Origin: Bradyrhizobium sp. LMTR 3
GTDB taxonomy: Bacteria > Pseudomonadota > Alphaproteobacteria > Rhizobiales > Xanthobacteraceae
Assembly: GCF_001693485.1 (NCBI RefSeq)
Contig: NZ_MAXC01000051.1
Location: 186,001 to 250,000, forward strand
Direction of reading: 5' to 3'
DNA length: 64,000 nucleotides
The notes beneath the pieces were generated by a model that was not told where the DNA came from, did not search any database, and worked only from the letters and a program-made list of their open reading frames with translations. Every line of letters begins with the position of its first letter. The first letter of the stretch is position 1. Below are positions 50,151 to 58,379 of the stretch, piece by piece. Position numbers and translations under genes: made by a program.

Positions 50151-50282
50151 GCGTCACGGACGCGGCGAGCGTGAAACGCTGCTCTGCAGAGCCGGGACCT
50201 AGCGTCAGAGCAGCAGATGGACCCCAGATCAGCAGCGCACCACGCCGCATTCGCCGCGCGCTGCGCAGCATCCGGGGAACGC
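50151..50282. repeat. Intergenic repeat (GCAGAGCCGGGACCT family), copy 2
   Basis: It repeats the order of words seen at 19501-19626: AACGCTGCTCTGCAGAGCC, GGGACCTA, GGACCCCAGATCAGCAGCGC, ACGCCGC and GCATCCGGGGAACGCG. It separates the DUF2889 gene from the regulator that starts the Ehr operon. Confidence 0.72.
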
Positions 50283-50320
50283 GCGGCCCGCGTCCCTCAA
50301 AGAACGCACCCCTCAGAATA

Positions 50321-50368
50321 GATATCTGAGATATCACTTATTGACATCTGAACATCAATACTTAGGAT
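50321..50368 (+). promoter_or_regulatory. Palindrome and promoter of the regulator-Ehr operon
   Basis: GATATCTGAGATATC at 50321-50335 is a perfect 15-base palindrome. Five bases later stands a consensus -35 box TTGACA (50341-50346), then 16 bases and TAGGAT as -10 (50363-50368). The spacer holds ACATCTGAACATCA, which repeats the ATCTGA word of the palindrome. The site lies 51 bases before the regulator ATG, so autoregulation by that protein is plausible. Confidence 0.6.
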
Positions 50369-50418
50369 GGAGAAATGACGTCCATAATTGGCCCGAGCCT
50401 TGCCGGCGAGGCAGACTG

Positions 50419-50727
50419 ATGATCACTGCGGCTCAATTGCGGGCTGCCAGGGTGCTTCTCGGCATCGATCAGCGTCGGCTCGCGGCACTATCGGGGCTTT
50501 CGGTGCCGACCATCCAGCGCATGGAAGCAAGTGAGACCATGGTCCGGGGCAATGTCGATTCGCTGGTGAAGCTGATCACCGCGCTCGAGGGCGCCGGCAT
50601 AGAATTGATCGATGCCGGGGCGAGCAGCGCCGACGGCGGGCGCGGCGTGCGGCTGAAGGCCGGTTACGGATCTTCCAACGCGCGACCGGAAAACAAGGCA
50701 TCGAGCGGAGCGAGGGCGCGCAAATAA
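50419..50727 (+). CDS. Small XRE-type helix-turn-helix regulator, first gene of the Ehr operon
   Basis: The product is 102 residues. The Cro/C1-type helix-turn-helix occupies about residues 5-60: QLRAARVLLGIDQRRLAALSG, LSVPTIQRMEAS, then NVDSLVKLITALEGAGIELI and GGRGVRL. Its TAA stop overlaps the ATG of the HyfB-like gene by one base (TAATG), so regulator and complex are translationally coupled. A paralogue at 57884 is about 73 percent identical by eye over the first 79 residues and closes the other end of the cluster. The start at 50419 (MITAAQL) aligns with the paralogue start MITANQL. Confidence 0.88.
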   Translation: MITAAQLRAARVLLGIDQRRLAALSGLSVPTIQRMEASETMVRGNVDSLVKLITALEGAGIELIDAGASSADGGRGVRLKAGYGSSNARPENKASSGARARK

Positions 50728-52742
50728 TGTCGGCCGTCGCCCTGCAAATGGTCTGTGTCGCCGGGTTGCTTGGGCTGGCCGTGATGGCCATCGCGCTGAG
50801 CCGCTCGCAGACCGCCACGGCCGTCATCTACGGCGCGACACTGGCGTTATCCGCGATTGCGCTGACCGGCGCGTTGCGCAGTCTGCTCGGCGGCAGCACG
50901 GATGCCACCACCCTCACTTTACCGGTGGGCTTGCCGTGGCTTGGGGCGCATTTCCGTCTCGACGCATTGGCGTCGTTCTTTCTCATCGTCGTCAATCTGG
51001 GCGGGGCATCGGCAAGTCTCTATGGCCTCGGTTACGGCCACCATGATCCCGCGCCGCATCGCGTACTGCCGTTCTTTCCCGCCTTTCTGGCCGGCATGAA
51101 TCTCGTGGTGCTGGCCGACGACGCATTTTCCTATCTGCTGTGCTGGGAATTCATGTCGCTGGCGTCCTGGGCGCTGGTGATGGCGCACCATCGCGAACCG
51201 GGCAACGCGAAAGCCGGCTACGTCTATCTCGTGATGGCGAGTTTCGGCACGCTCGCCTTGCTGCTGGCGTTCGGCCTGCTGGCAGGGCCTGCCGGAGACT
51301 ATGGATTTACGGCCATACGCGCCGCGCAGCACGCGCCATACTCAGCGACGCTGGTGCTGATCCTGATGCTGCTCGGCGCCGGTTCGAAGGCCGGCCTGGT
51401 GCCGCTGCATGTCTGGCTGCCGCTCGCCCATCCCGCGGCCCCCAGCCATGTTTCGGCGTTGATGAGCGGCGTCATGACCAAGGTCGCGATCTACGGCTTC
51501 ATTCGCGTCATGTTCGATCTGCTGGGACAGCCGACATGGCCGGCCAGCGCGGTCGTGCTGTTCCTCGGCAGCATCACCGCCGTCATGGGCATTCTTTACG
51601 CCATGATGGAAAAGGATCTGAAGCGCCTCCTGGCCTACAGCACCATCGAAAATATCGGCATCGTCTTCGTCAGCCTCGGCCTTGCGATGGCGTTTCAGGC
51701 CAATGGCATGAAGCTCGCCGCCGCGCTCGCCTTCACGGCTGCCCTGCTTCACGTGCTCAACCACTCCTTCTTCAAGAGCCTGCTGTTCTTCGGAGCCGGC
51801 GCCGTTCTGACTGCGACGGGCGAGCGCGACATGGATAAACTGGGCGGCCTCATTCACCGCATGCCGTTCACGAGCTTCGCCGTTCTCGTCGGCTGCGTTG
51901 CGATCTCGGCGCTTCCGCCGTTCAACGGCTTCGTCTCGGAATGGCTGATCTTCCAGGCGGTGTTGCAAAGCCCGGAGCTGACGCAATGGGCGCTGAAGAT
52001 CATGGTGCCGGCGGTCGGCGCGATGCTCGCGCTGGCGGCGGCGCTGGCAGCGGCCTGTTTCGTCAAGGCTTATGGCGTGACCTTTCTCGGGCGCGCCCGT
52101 GGCCCGGCGGCAAAGACCGCTGGTGAGGTTGATCGGTTCTCGCTCACGGCCATGTTCATCCTCGCCGCGCTTTGTCTATTGGCCGGGATCCTGCCGGGAC
52201 TCGCAATCGACGCCCTTGCACCCGTCGCCACCCAGATTGTCGGCAGCCGCATGCCGGCGCAGGCCAGCCAACCCTGGCTTTCGATCGTGCCGATTGCGGA
52301 GAGCCGCAGCTCATACAACGGATTGCTGGTGATGGTGTTCATCGCGGCAACCGCGTCGTTGGCGGTCTATTTCATTCACCGCTTCGCCTCGCGCGCGCTG
52401 CGACGCGGGCCGGCCTGGGGATGCGGTTTCTCCGACGCGACACCCGCCGCGCAATATTCAGGCGTCAGCTTTGCGCAACCGATCCGCCGGGTGTTCGGCA
52501 CGCTGGTCTTCCACGCCCGCGATCACGTCACCATGCCGCCGCCGGGAGATATCAGGCCAGCGCGGCTCAGGATCGAATTGCACGACCTGGTCTGGAGCGG
52601 AATGTATGCGCCGATTGCAGATGCCGTCGGCTTCTTGTCCACGCGGCTCAACCACCTGCAGTTCCTGACCATCCGGCGATATCTCAGCCTGGTCTTTGCC
52701 ACCCTCGTCACATTGCTGCTGGTGCTCGCGATATGGTCGTGA
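50727..52742 (+). CDS. hyfB: HyfB-like antiporter-type membrane subunit of an Ehr complex
   Basis: This 671-residue polytopic protein of the NuoL/Mrp antiporter family is closest in layout to hydrogenase-4 component B. The proton-channel motifs LLCWEFMSLASWALVMAHH, GLVPLHVWLPLAHPAAPSHVSALMSGVMTK (guide) and LKRLLAYSTIENIGIVFVSLGLA (guide) carry the expected Glu and Lys residues. LNHSFFKSLLFFGAGAV follows. The C-terminal part CGFSDATPAAQYSGVSFAQPIRRVFG resembles HyfB rather than NuoL. It should move protons or sodium in step with electron transfer in the peripheral arm. It overlaps the regulator upstream by one base and the HyfC-like gene by ten. Confidence 0.9.
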   Translation: MSAVALQMVCVAGLLGLAVMAIALSRSQTATAVIYGATLALSAIALTGALRSLLGGSTDATTLTLPVGLPWLGAHFRLDALASFFLIVVNLGGASASLYGLGYGHHDPAPHRVLPFFPAFLAGMNLVVLADDAFSYLLCWEFMSLASWALVMAHHREPGNAKAGYVYLVMASFGTLALLLAFGLLAGPAGDYGFTAIRAAQHAPYSATLVLILMLLGAGSKAGLVPLHVWLPLAHPAAPSHVSALMSGVMTKVAIYGFIRVMFDLLGQPTWPASAVVLFLGSITAVMGILYAMMEKDLKRLLAYSTIENIGIVFVSLGLAMAFQANGMKLAAALAFTAALLHVLNHSFFKSLLFFGAGAVLTATGERDMDKLGGLIHRMPFTSFAVLVGCVAISALPPFNGFVSEWLIFQAVLQSPELTQWALKIMVPAVGAMLALAAALAAACFVKAYGVTFLGRARGPAAKTAGEVDRFSLTAMFILAALCLLAGILPGLAIDALAPVATQIVGSRMPAQASQPWLSIVPIAESRSSYNGLLVMVFIAATASLAVYFIHRFASRALRRGPAWGCGFSDATPAAQYSGVSFAQPIRRVFGTLVFHARDHVTMPPPGDIRPARLRIELHDLVWSGMYAPIADAVGFLSTRLNHLQFLTIRRYLSLVFATLVTLLLVLAIWS

Positions 52743-53689
52743 TCTCCGACACCATCGTGCAGGGTGTGCAGATGCTGCTCGTGCTGCTGCTCGCGCCGCT
52801 GTTGACCGGCTATGTGCGCAAGATCAAGGCCCGGCTGGTGCGCCGCCAGGGCCCTTCCGTCTTTCAGCCGTACCGCGACCTGCTGCGGCTGATGCGCAAG
52901 GAGGTGGTGCTGGCCGACAACGCGTCATGGCTGTTCCGCGTCACGCCCTACATCACCTTCGCTGCGATCTGGGTGGCCGCTGCGCTGGTGCCGACCTTCG
53001 CGACCGGACTGCTGTTCAACTGGACGGCCGATCTGATCGCCATCGTCGCGCTATTGGGAAGCGCACGCTTCTTCCTGGCACTCGCCGGAATGGACGTCGG
53101 CACCAGTTTTGGCGGCATCGGCTCCAGCCGCGAAGTCATGATCGCCGCGCTTGCCGAGCCCGCGATGCTGCTGATCGTGTTCTGCCTGGCGCTCGTCGCA
53201 GGCTCGACCCAGCTTTCGACGGTCGCGCATTTCCTGGCGTCGTCCTATGTGGGCTTGCGGGTGTCGCTCGGCATGGCCCTGGTCGCATTGTTCATGGTGG
53301 CGATCGCGGAGAACGCGCGCATCCCGGTCGACAACCCGGCGACGCACCTCGAACTCACCATGGTGCACGAGGCGATGATCCTGGAATATTCGGGGCGCCA
53401 TCTGGCGATGATCGAGCTCGGCGCGTTCCTCAAACTGCTGCTCTATGTCTCGCTGATCGCCTGCGTGTTCTTCCCCTGGCAGATCGCGCTGTACGGCAGC
53501 GGAGCGCTGTCCTACACGATCGGCGCCGGCGCCTACATCGTCAAGCTCGCGCTGGCCGGCTTCCTGCTCGCGCTGTTCGAGACCGCGACCGCAAAGATGC
53601 GGGTGTTTCGTGTTCCGCAGTTCCTCGGCGCGGCGCTCATGCTGGGCTTGCTCGGCACCCTGCTCCTGTTCGTCTCGAGGAGTTTCTGA
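52733..53689 (+). CDS. hyfC: HyfC/HycD/NuoH-like membrane anchor subunit
   Basis: This 318-residue protein of about eight hydrophobic segments corresponds to NuoH. GYVRKIKARLVRRQGPSVFQPYRDLLRLMRKE (guide) is the first-loop signature of HyfC/HycD; AENARIPVDNPATHLELTMVHEAMILEYSG (guide) is the acidic loop that faces the quinone or active-site side and carries conserved Glu and Asp residues. The ATG at 52733 lies inside the end of the HyfB-like gene, with a ten-base overlap. It links the soluble HyfG/HyfI-like pair to the membrane pumps. Confidence 0.9.
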   Translation: MVVISDTIVQGVQMLLVLLLAPLLTGYVRKIKARLVRRQGPSVFQPYRDLLRLMRKEVVLADNASWLFRVTPYITFAAIWVAAALVPTFATGLLFNWTADLIAIVALLGSARFFLALAGMDVGTSFGGIGSSREVMIAALAEPAMLLIVFCLALVAGSTQLSTVAHFLASSYVGLRVSLGMALVALFMVAIAENARIPVDNPATHLELTMVHEAMILEYSGRHLAMIELGAFLKLLLYVSLIACVFFPWQIALYGSGALSYTIGAGAYIVKLALAGFLLALFETATAKMRVFRVPQFLGAALMLGLLGTLLLFVSRSF

Positions 53690-54357
53690 TGCAGATGCAG
53701 AGCCTCGCCTTCGACGTTTCGCACACGCTGGCCGGCGGACTGGTGCTGATCAGCCTGATGATGCTGTATCAGGACCGTCTCTATTCGCTGCTCAACGTTT
53801 TCGCGCTCCACGCGTTGGTGCTGTCGCTCTCGGTCGCCTGGCAGGCCTTCATCCAGGACGCGCCCCATCTCTACGTCACCGCGTTCATCGCCTTGGTGTT
53901 CAAGGCAATCATCATTCCGGTGGCGCTGCACCGCATCGTCAAGCAGCTCGGAATTCACCGCGACATCGAATCCGCCGTCGGAATCGGCCCGACCATGCTG
54001 GCCGGGATGGGCCTGGTCGCGCTTTCGCTGGTTCTGATGCTGCGGGTGACGAGCGACGCCGACCCGCTGGCGCGCGAGGATCTCGCCTTTGCCCTGTCGG
54101 TGGTGCTGCTCGGGCTGCTGGTCATGGTGACGCGTCGCAACGCGGTCAGCCAGGTTGTCGGCTTCATGTCGCTCGAGAACGGACTGGTGCTGGCGGCGAC
54201 CGGGGCCAAGGGAATGCCGCTGGTGGTCGAGATCAGCGTCGCCTTCTCGATCCTGATCGCGTTCATCGTGATCGGCATCTTCCTGTTCCGAATCCGTGAG
54301 CGCTTCGATTCGGTGGATGTCTCCGCGCTCGACGACTTCCGGGGCGAACGCCGATGA
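53689..54357 (+). CDS. hyfE: HyfE-like membrane subunit
   Basis: This 222-residue protein has six to seven hydrophobic segments and is related to HyfE, a NuoK-like plus extra-helix fusion. The segment VVGFMSLENGLVLAATGAKGMPLVVEISVAFSILIAF (guide) carries the membrane Glu residues found in NuoK-type subunits. GAGGAG stands before the ATG at 53689, which overlaps the previous stop by one base (TGATG). The end overlaps the HyfF-like gene by four bases. Confidence 0.88.
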   Translation: MQMQSLAFDVSHTLAGGLVLISLMMLYQDRLYSLLNVFALHALVLSLSVAWQAFIQDAPHLYVTAFIALVFKAIIIPVALHRIVKQLGIHRDIESAVGIGPTMLAGMGLVALSLVLMLRVTSDADPLAREDLAFALSVVLLGLLVMVTRRNAVSQVVGFMSLENGLVLAATGAKGMPLVVEISVAFSILIAFIVIGIFLFRIRERFDSVDVSALDDFRGERR

Positions 54358-55805
54358 CCTTGCCTTTCTTCGACCCGGTCACAGCGGTTCTGCTGATACC
54401 GATCTCTTCGGCGGCGCTGCTGGCTGCCCTGCCCGGCTACCGGTTGACGGCGCGGCTGAACGTCCTGGCCAGCCTCGCGACATTCCTGTCTGCGCTCTGC
54501 CTGTTCGTGATGGAACGTTCTCCCCCCGGACCGTACGTGCTGATCGACGACCTGAACATCGTCTTCATCGTGCTCAACACCTTCGTCGGATTCACCACCA
54601 GCATCTTCAGCGCGAGCTATATCGCGCATGAACTCGAAACCGGACGGCTGACGCCGACGTACCTGCGTTTCTACCACGCCATGTATCAGACCATGATGTT
54701 CGGCATGAATCTGGCGTTCGTTTCGAACAATATCGGCCTGATGTGGGTGGCGGTCGAACTCGCGACGCTCACGACGGTGCTGATGGTCGGCATCTACCGT
54801 ACCCATGCGGCGCTCGAAGCCGCCTGGAAGTATTTCATCCTCGGCAGCGTCGGAATTGCGCTCGCCTTGTTCGGCACCATCCTGGTCTATATGGCGGCGC
54901 GCCCGGTGATGGGCGAAGGTCAGGACGGCATGGTCTGGACGCTGCTGGTCGAGCGCGCCGCGAACTTCGACGCGGCCCTGCTCAACGTCGCGTTCGTGTT
55001 CCTGTTTCTCGGCTACGGCACCAAGGTCGGCCTCGCGCCGCTGCATGCCTGGCTGCCCGATGCGCATGCCGAGGGGCCGACGCCGATATCGGCCGTGTTG
55101 TCGGGCCTGCTCCTGAACGTCGCGCTCTACGCGCTGCTGCGCTTCAAGATTCTGCTCGCGGCCAACCCGGCCTCGATCGCCCCTGGTCCGCTGATGGTGA
55201 CGATGGGCCTGGTCTCGCTGATCTTCGCGGCGTTCATGCTGTACCGGCGGCGCGATATCAAACGCCTGTTCGCCTACTCCTCGATCGAACACATGGGCAT
55301 CATCGTGTTTGCGTTCGGCATGGGCGGCCCGCTGGCCAATTTCGCCGGGCTTCTGCACATGGTGATGCATAGCCTGACCAAGTCGGCGATCTTCTATGCC
55401 GTCGGACACATTTCGCAAATCAAGGGCACGCAGCGGATATCGCGGATCCGCGGCTTGACCGTGACTCATCCAGCGCTCGGCTGGGGACTGGTGGTAGGCG
55501 TCGTCGCAATCGCCGGACTGCCGCCGCTCGGCATATTCATGAGTGAATTCCTGGTCGTGAGTTCGACCTTTGCAAGGCAGCCATTGCTTGCGATCGTGCT
55601 GGTGTTCGGGCTGCTATTGGCCTTCGGCGCCCTGACGTTGCGCCTGACCAGCGTCGCCTTCGGCGAGCCACGCGGCAGCACGGCGCCTGCCGACGCATCC
55701 TACATTCCGATGTTCGCGCATCTCGCACTGGTATTGGGCGCAGGGATTTATCTTCCTTCCCCGCTGGTGGTCTGGTTCCAGCACGTGGCCCAACTCCTTG
55801 GATAG
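54354..55805 (+). CDS. hyfF: HyfF-like antiporter-type membrane subunit
   Basis: This 483-residue member of the NuoM/NuoN-type antiporter family corresponds to hydrogenase-4 component F. Motifs are GLMWVAVELATLTTVLMVGIY with the channel Glu, GLAPLHAWLPDAHAEGPTPISAVLSG (guide) with the Lys before it, RRRDIKRLFAYSSIEHMGII and LLHMVMHSLTKSAIFYAVGHI. It begins within the end of hyfE (ATGA overlap). With HyfB it gives the complex two antiporter-like modules; a HyfD-type third one is absent. Confidence 0.9.
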   Translation: MTLPFFDPVTAVLLIPISSAALLAALPGYRLTARLNVLASLATFLSALCLFVMERSPPGPYVLIDDLNIVFIVLNTFVGFTTSIFSASYIAHELETGRLTPTYLRFYHAMYQTMMFGMNLAFVSNNIGLMWVAVELATLTTVLMVGIYRTHAALEAAWKYFILGSVGIALALFGTILVYMAARPVMGEGQDGMVWTLLVERAANFDAALLNVAFVFLFLGYGTKVGLAPLHAWLPDAHAEGPTPISAVLSGLLLNVALYALLRFKILLAANPASIAPGPLMVTMGLVSLIFAAFMLYRRRDIKRLFAYSSIEHMGIIVFAFGMGGPLANFAGLLHMVMHSLTKSAIFYAVGHISQIKGTQRISRIRGLTVTHPALGWGLVVGVVAIAGLPPLGIFMSEFLVVSSTFARQPLLAIVLVFGLLLAFGALTLRLTSVAFGEPRGSTAPADASYIPMFAHLALVLGAGIYLPSPLVVWFQHVAQLLG

Positions 55806-55819
55806 AGGACAGGACTGAC

Positions 55820-57331
55820 ATGCCATCGCTGATCGATCTGACGCTGGAAGGCCGCAAGGTCGAGCAACACGCCCCGTGGCCGCGCGTCGTGGTCGATGCT
55901 TCGGTCTGGACGTTTGCGGCGAGCGAACTGGCACATGGACGCTGGAGCCTGCTCGGCCTGTGGGGCGAACCCGCAACGGTTCACATGGCAATCATGGATG
56001 GTCAAACCGCCGGCATCGCGGTCATCAGTCTGGATTGCCCCAATCGTCGCTTTCCTTCCGTAGGCCGGCATCACCCGCCGGCCCTGCGGTTGGAGCGCAC
56101 CATCCACGATCTGTTCGGATTGTCCGCCGAGGACTCATCCGATGTACGGCCCTGGCTCGATCACAATCGCTGGGGCGTGCGCTTCCCGTTGGGCGATCGT
56201 CTCGACGCGCTGCCGAAGGCGGCGCCCTATCGCTTTCTCGCCGCGGAGGGCGACGGCCTGCACCAGATTCCGGTCGGCCCGGTGCATGCCGGTATCATCG
56301 AGCCCGGACATTTCCGCTTTACTGCCAGCGGCGAGACCGTGGTCCGGCTGGAGCAGCGGCTGGGATATGTCCACAAGGGCATCGACGGCCTGATGACCGG
56401 CGCAAGCCTCGAACGCGGCGTTCGGCTCGCCGGCCGCGCCTCGGGCGACAGCACCGTCGCCTATGCCTACGCCTTTTCCCGCGCCGCCGAAGCCGCACTT
56501 GATCTCAGGGCGCCGGAGCGCGCCGTGTTCCTGCGGGCGCTGCTCGCAGAACTCGAGCGGCTCGCCAACCATCTCGGTGACATCGGCGCGATCTGCAACG
56601 ACGCTTCCTTTGCGCTGATGCACGCGCACTGCGGCGTGTTGCGCGAGAGCGTACTGCGCGCAGCCGGCGCGGCCTTCGGCCATCGCCTGATGCGCGACGT
56701 CATCGTGCCCGGCGGCGTGGCCCGCGACATCGGCCATGACGGGGTGGAAGCCATCCAGGCTGCGCTGGACAATATCCGCCTGCGCTTTCCCGCGCTGGTC
56801 GAGCTCTATGACAACACCGCTTCGCTGCAGGATCGCACCGTCGATACCGGCACGTTGAAAGCTTCGCTGGCGAGCCAATATGCCGCCGGCGGCTATGTCG
56901 GCCGCGCCTCGGGCCGGTCGTTCGATGCGCGCCGCGCGCTGGCCTATCCGCCGTACGACAGTCTGCGCTTCGACGTTCCCGTCCTGAACGAAGGTGACGT
57001 CAACGCCCGTGTCTGGATCAGGGTCCGCGAAGTCGAGCAAAGCCTCGCACTGATCGACCAGATACTGAGCCGGCTTCCCCAGGGGTCGATACGCAAGGAA
57101 GTCCCGCTTGGAGGAGAGGTGCGCGAAGGCATGGCGATCGTCGAGGGATTCCGCGGCGACATCCTGGTCTGGCTGCGCCTGCGCAACGGCCTGATCGAGC
57201 GATGCCACATGCGCGACCCCTCATGGTTTCAATGGCCGCTGCTGGAAGCCGTGATCGAGAACAACATCGTCGCGGACTTTCCGCTCTGTAACAAGTCGTT
57301 CAACTGCTCCTATTCGGGCCACGATCTCTAA
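55820..57331 (+). CDS. hyfG: HyfG-like large subunit lacking the NiFe ligands (Ehr type)
   Basis: This 503-residue protein fuses a NuoC-like N-terminal part (about 1-150) with a NuoD/hydrogenase-large-subunit-like part. In group 4 hydrogenases the first metal motif is RVCGIC; here the same place reads RLAGRASGDS, with Ala204 and Ala207 instead of the two cysteines. At the C-terminus, where a CxxC motif would stand, the end reads FPLCNKSFNCSYSGHDL with Cys490 and Cys496, which are spaced by five residues and not CxxC. It therefore cannot hold a normal NiFe site. EPGHFRFTASGETVVRLEQRLGYVHKGID (guide) and ELERLANHLGDIGAICND match the NuoD/HyfG fold. This is the expected state of energy-converting hydrogenase-related complexes. 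Confidence 0.88.
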   Translation: MPSLIDLTLEGRKVEQHAPWPRVVVDASVWTFAASELAHGRWSLLGLWGEPATVHMAIMDGQTAGIAVISLDCPNRRFPSVGRHHPPALRLERTIHDLFGLSAEDSSDVRPWLDHNRWGVRFPLGDRLDALPKAAPYRFLAAEGDGLHQIPVGPVHAGIIEPGHFRFTASGETVVRLEQRLGYVHKGIDGLMTGASLERGVRLAGRASGDSTVAYAYAFSRAAEAALDLRAPERAVFLRALLAELERLANHLGDIGAICNDASFALMHAHCGVLRESVLRAAGAAFGHRLMRDVIVPGGVARDIGHDGVEAIQAALDNIRLRFPALVELYDNTASLQDRTVDTGTLKASLASQYAAGGYVGRASGRSFDARRALAYPPYDSLRFDVPVLNEGDVNARVWIRVREVEQSLALIDQILSRLPQGSIRKEVPLGGEVREGMAIVEGFRGDILVWLRLRNGLIERCHMRDPSWFQWPLLEAVIENNIVADFPLCNKSFNCSYSGHDL

Positions 57332-57343
57332 GGACACCACGCG

Positions 57344-57877
57344 ATGCGCAAGCTGCTCTTTCAAAGTGTGCTTAGCCGGCCACTCACGGAGCCGGCGCCA
57401 TCGCCCGATGACGCCGCCGTGGCGGAGCTTGCAACCGAGCTCGGGCAGGCCGCGCGACGGCGGCTCGGCCGGAGCCTTTCGATACGCGAAGTCGATGCCG
57501 GATCCTGCAACGGATGCGAGTTGGAGATTCACGCGCTCAACAATGCCTATTACGACGTCGAGCGGTTCGGCCTGCGGTTCGTCGCCTCGCCGCGCCATGC
57601 CGACGTCCTGATGGTGACGGGACCCGTGACGAAGAACATGCGCGAGGCGCTGGAGCGCACCTATCACGCGACGCCGAACCCGAAATGGGTCGTCGCGGTC
57701 GGAGATTGCGCGCGGGACGGAGGATGTTTTGCCGGCAGCTATGCGGTCGTCGGCGGCGTCTCCGAAGTCGTCCCGGTCGACCTGCACATTCCGGGCTGCC
57801 CGCCCACTCCCGTAGCCATGCTGCGCGGTCTTCTTGCACTGCTGGAACAGGCGGACGCGAACGCCGTGACGTCGTGA
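57344..57877 (+). CDS. hyfI: HyfI/NuoB-like iron-sulfur subunit
   Basis: This 177-residue small subunit keeps a full set of cluster cysteines: Cys55 and Cys58 in GSCNGCELE, Cys122 in GDCARDGG and Cys152 in IPGCPPTP, with Cys128 nearby. This is the NuoB/HyfI pattern that binds one [4Fe-4S] cluster of the N2 type next to the large subunit. It begins 12 bases after the HyfG-like gene and ends the operon, seven bases from the end of the convergent XRE gene. No ferredoxin-type subunit (HyfH/NuoI) is present, so electrons must reach it from an unknown partner. Confidence 0.9.
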   Translation: MRKLLFQSVLSRPLTEPAPSPDDAAVAELATELGQAARRRLGRSLSIREVDAGSCNGCELEIHALNNAYYDVERFGLRFVASPRHADVLMVTGPVTKNMREALERTYHATPNPKWVVAVGDCARDGGCFAGSYAVVGGVSEVVPVDLHIPGCPPTPVAMLRGLLALLEQADANAVTS

Positions 57878-57883
57878 GAAAAG

Positions 57884-58198
57884 CTATCGAACCCGCTCCA
57901 GTACCTTCTTGGGTTGGCGCACGGTCTTGACCTTCATCTTCGGATTTGTGACATGTTCGCGAAGCCGTACGCCCCGCCCCCCGGTCGCGCTCGCGGCGCC
58001 CGGATTGATCAACTCGATCCCGGCGCTCTCAAGCGCGGAAACCAGTTTCATGAGGGAATCGACATTGGCGCGGATGACGCCATCGCTGGCTTCCATGCGT
58101 TGGATGGTCGGCACGGAAAGATCCGCGAGATCGGCCATCTGCCGCTGATCTATGTTCAGGAGTGCGCGCGCGGCCCTGAGTTGATTGGCGGTAATCAT
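57884..58198 (-). CDS. Small XRE-type helix-turn-helix regulator, paralogue closing the Ehr cluster
   Basis: The product is 104 residues. Residues 1-79 align without gaps to the regulator at 50419: MITANQLRAARALLNIDQR, LSVPTIQRMEAS, NVDSLMKLVSALESAGIELI and GGRGVRL are shared or nearly so. The tails after GGRGVRL differ completely; this one is Lys/Val/Arg rich. It converges on the HyfI-like gene with a six-base gap. It may cross-regulate the operon with its paralogue. Upstream on the minus strand TTGAGC and TATATC boxes 15 bases apart form a weak promoter candidate. Confidence 0.86.
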   Translation of the reverse strand: MITANQLRAARALLNIDQRQMADLADLSVPTIQRMEASDGVIRANVDSLMKLVSALESAGIELINPGAASATGGRGVRLREHVTNPKMKVKTVRQPKKVLERVR

Positions 58199-58379
58199 GG
58201 GACGGGTTCTCCGATTCCGGATGAATACGGATATACCGTCTAAATTACGGGCTCAAGCATCAATTCAGAGGTGCAGTACATCACACGCGCCAGTGACATC
58301 CGCCCTGAGCGATTGGCATCAGGCATGCTGCATGATAAGCGATGGCTCATACATCCTATTTGATGCATGGTGATGTCAG

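Noticed and set aside
53955..55469. 504-residue minus-strand frame inside the Ehr operon
   Set aside because: It is the shadow of the HyfE- and HyfF-like membrane genes, whose overlaps and motifs are convincing.
55820..57331. Active NiFe hydrogenase large subunit
   Set aside because: The cysteines of the first metal motif are Ala204 and Ala207, and the C-terminal pair is not CxxC; also no maturation genes are in the window.
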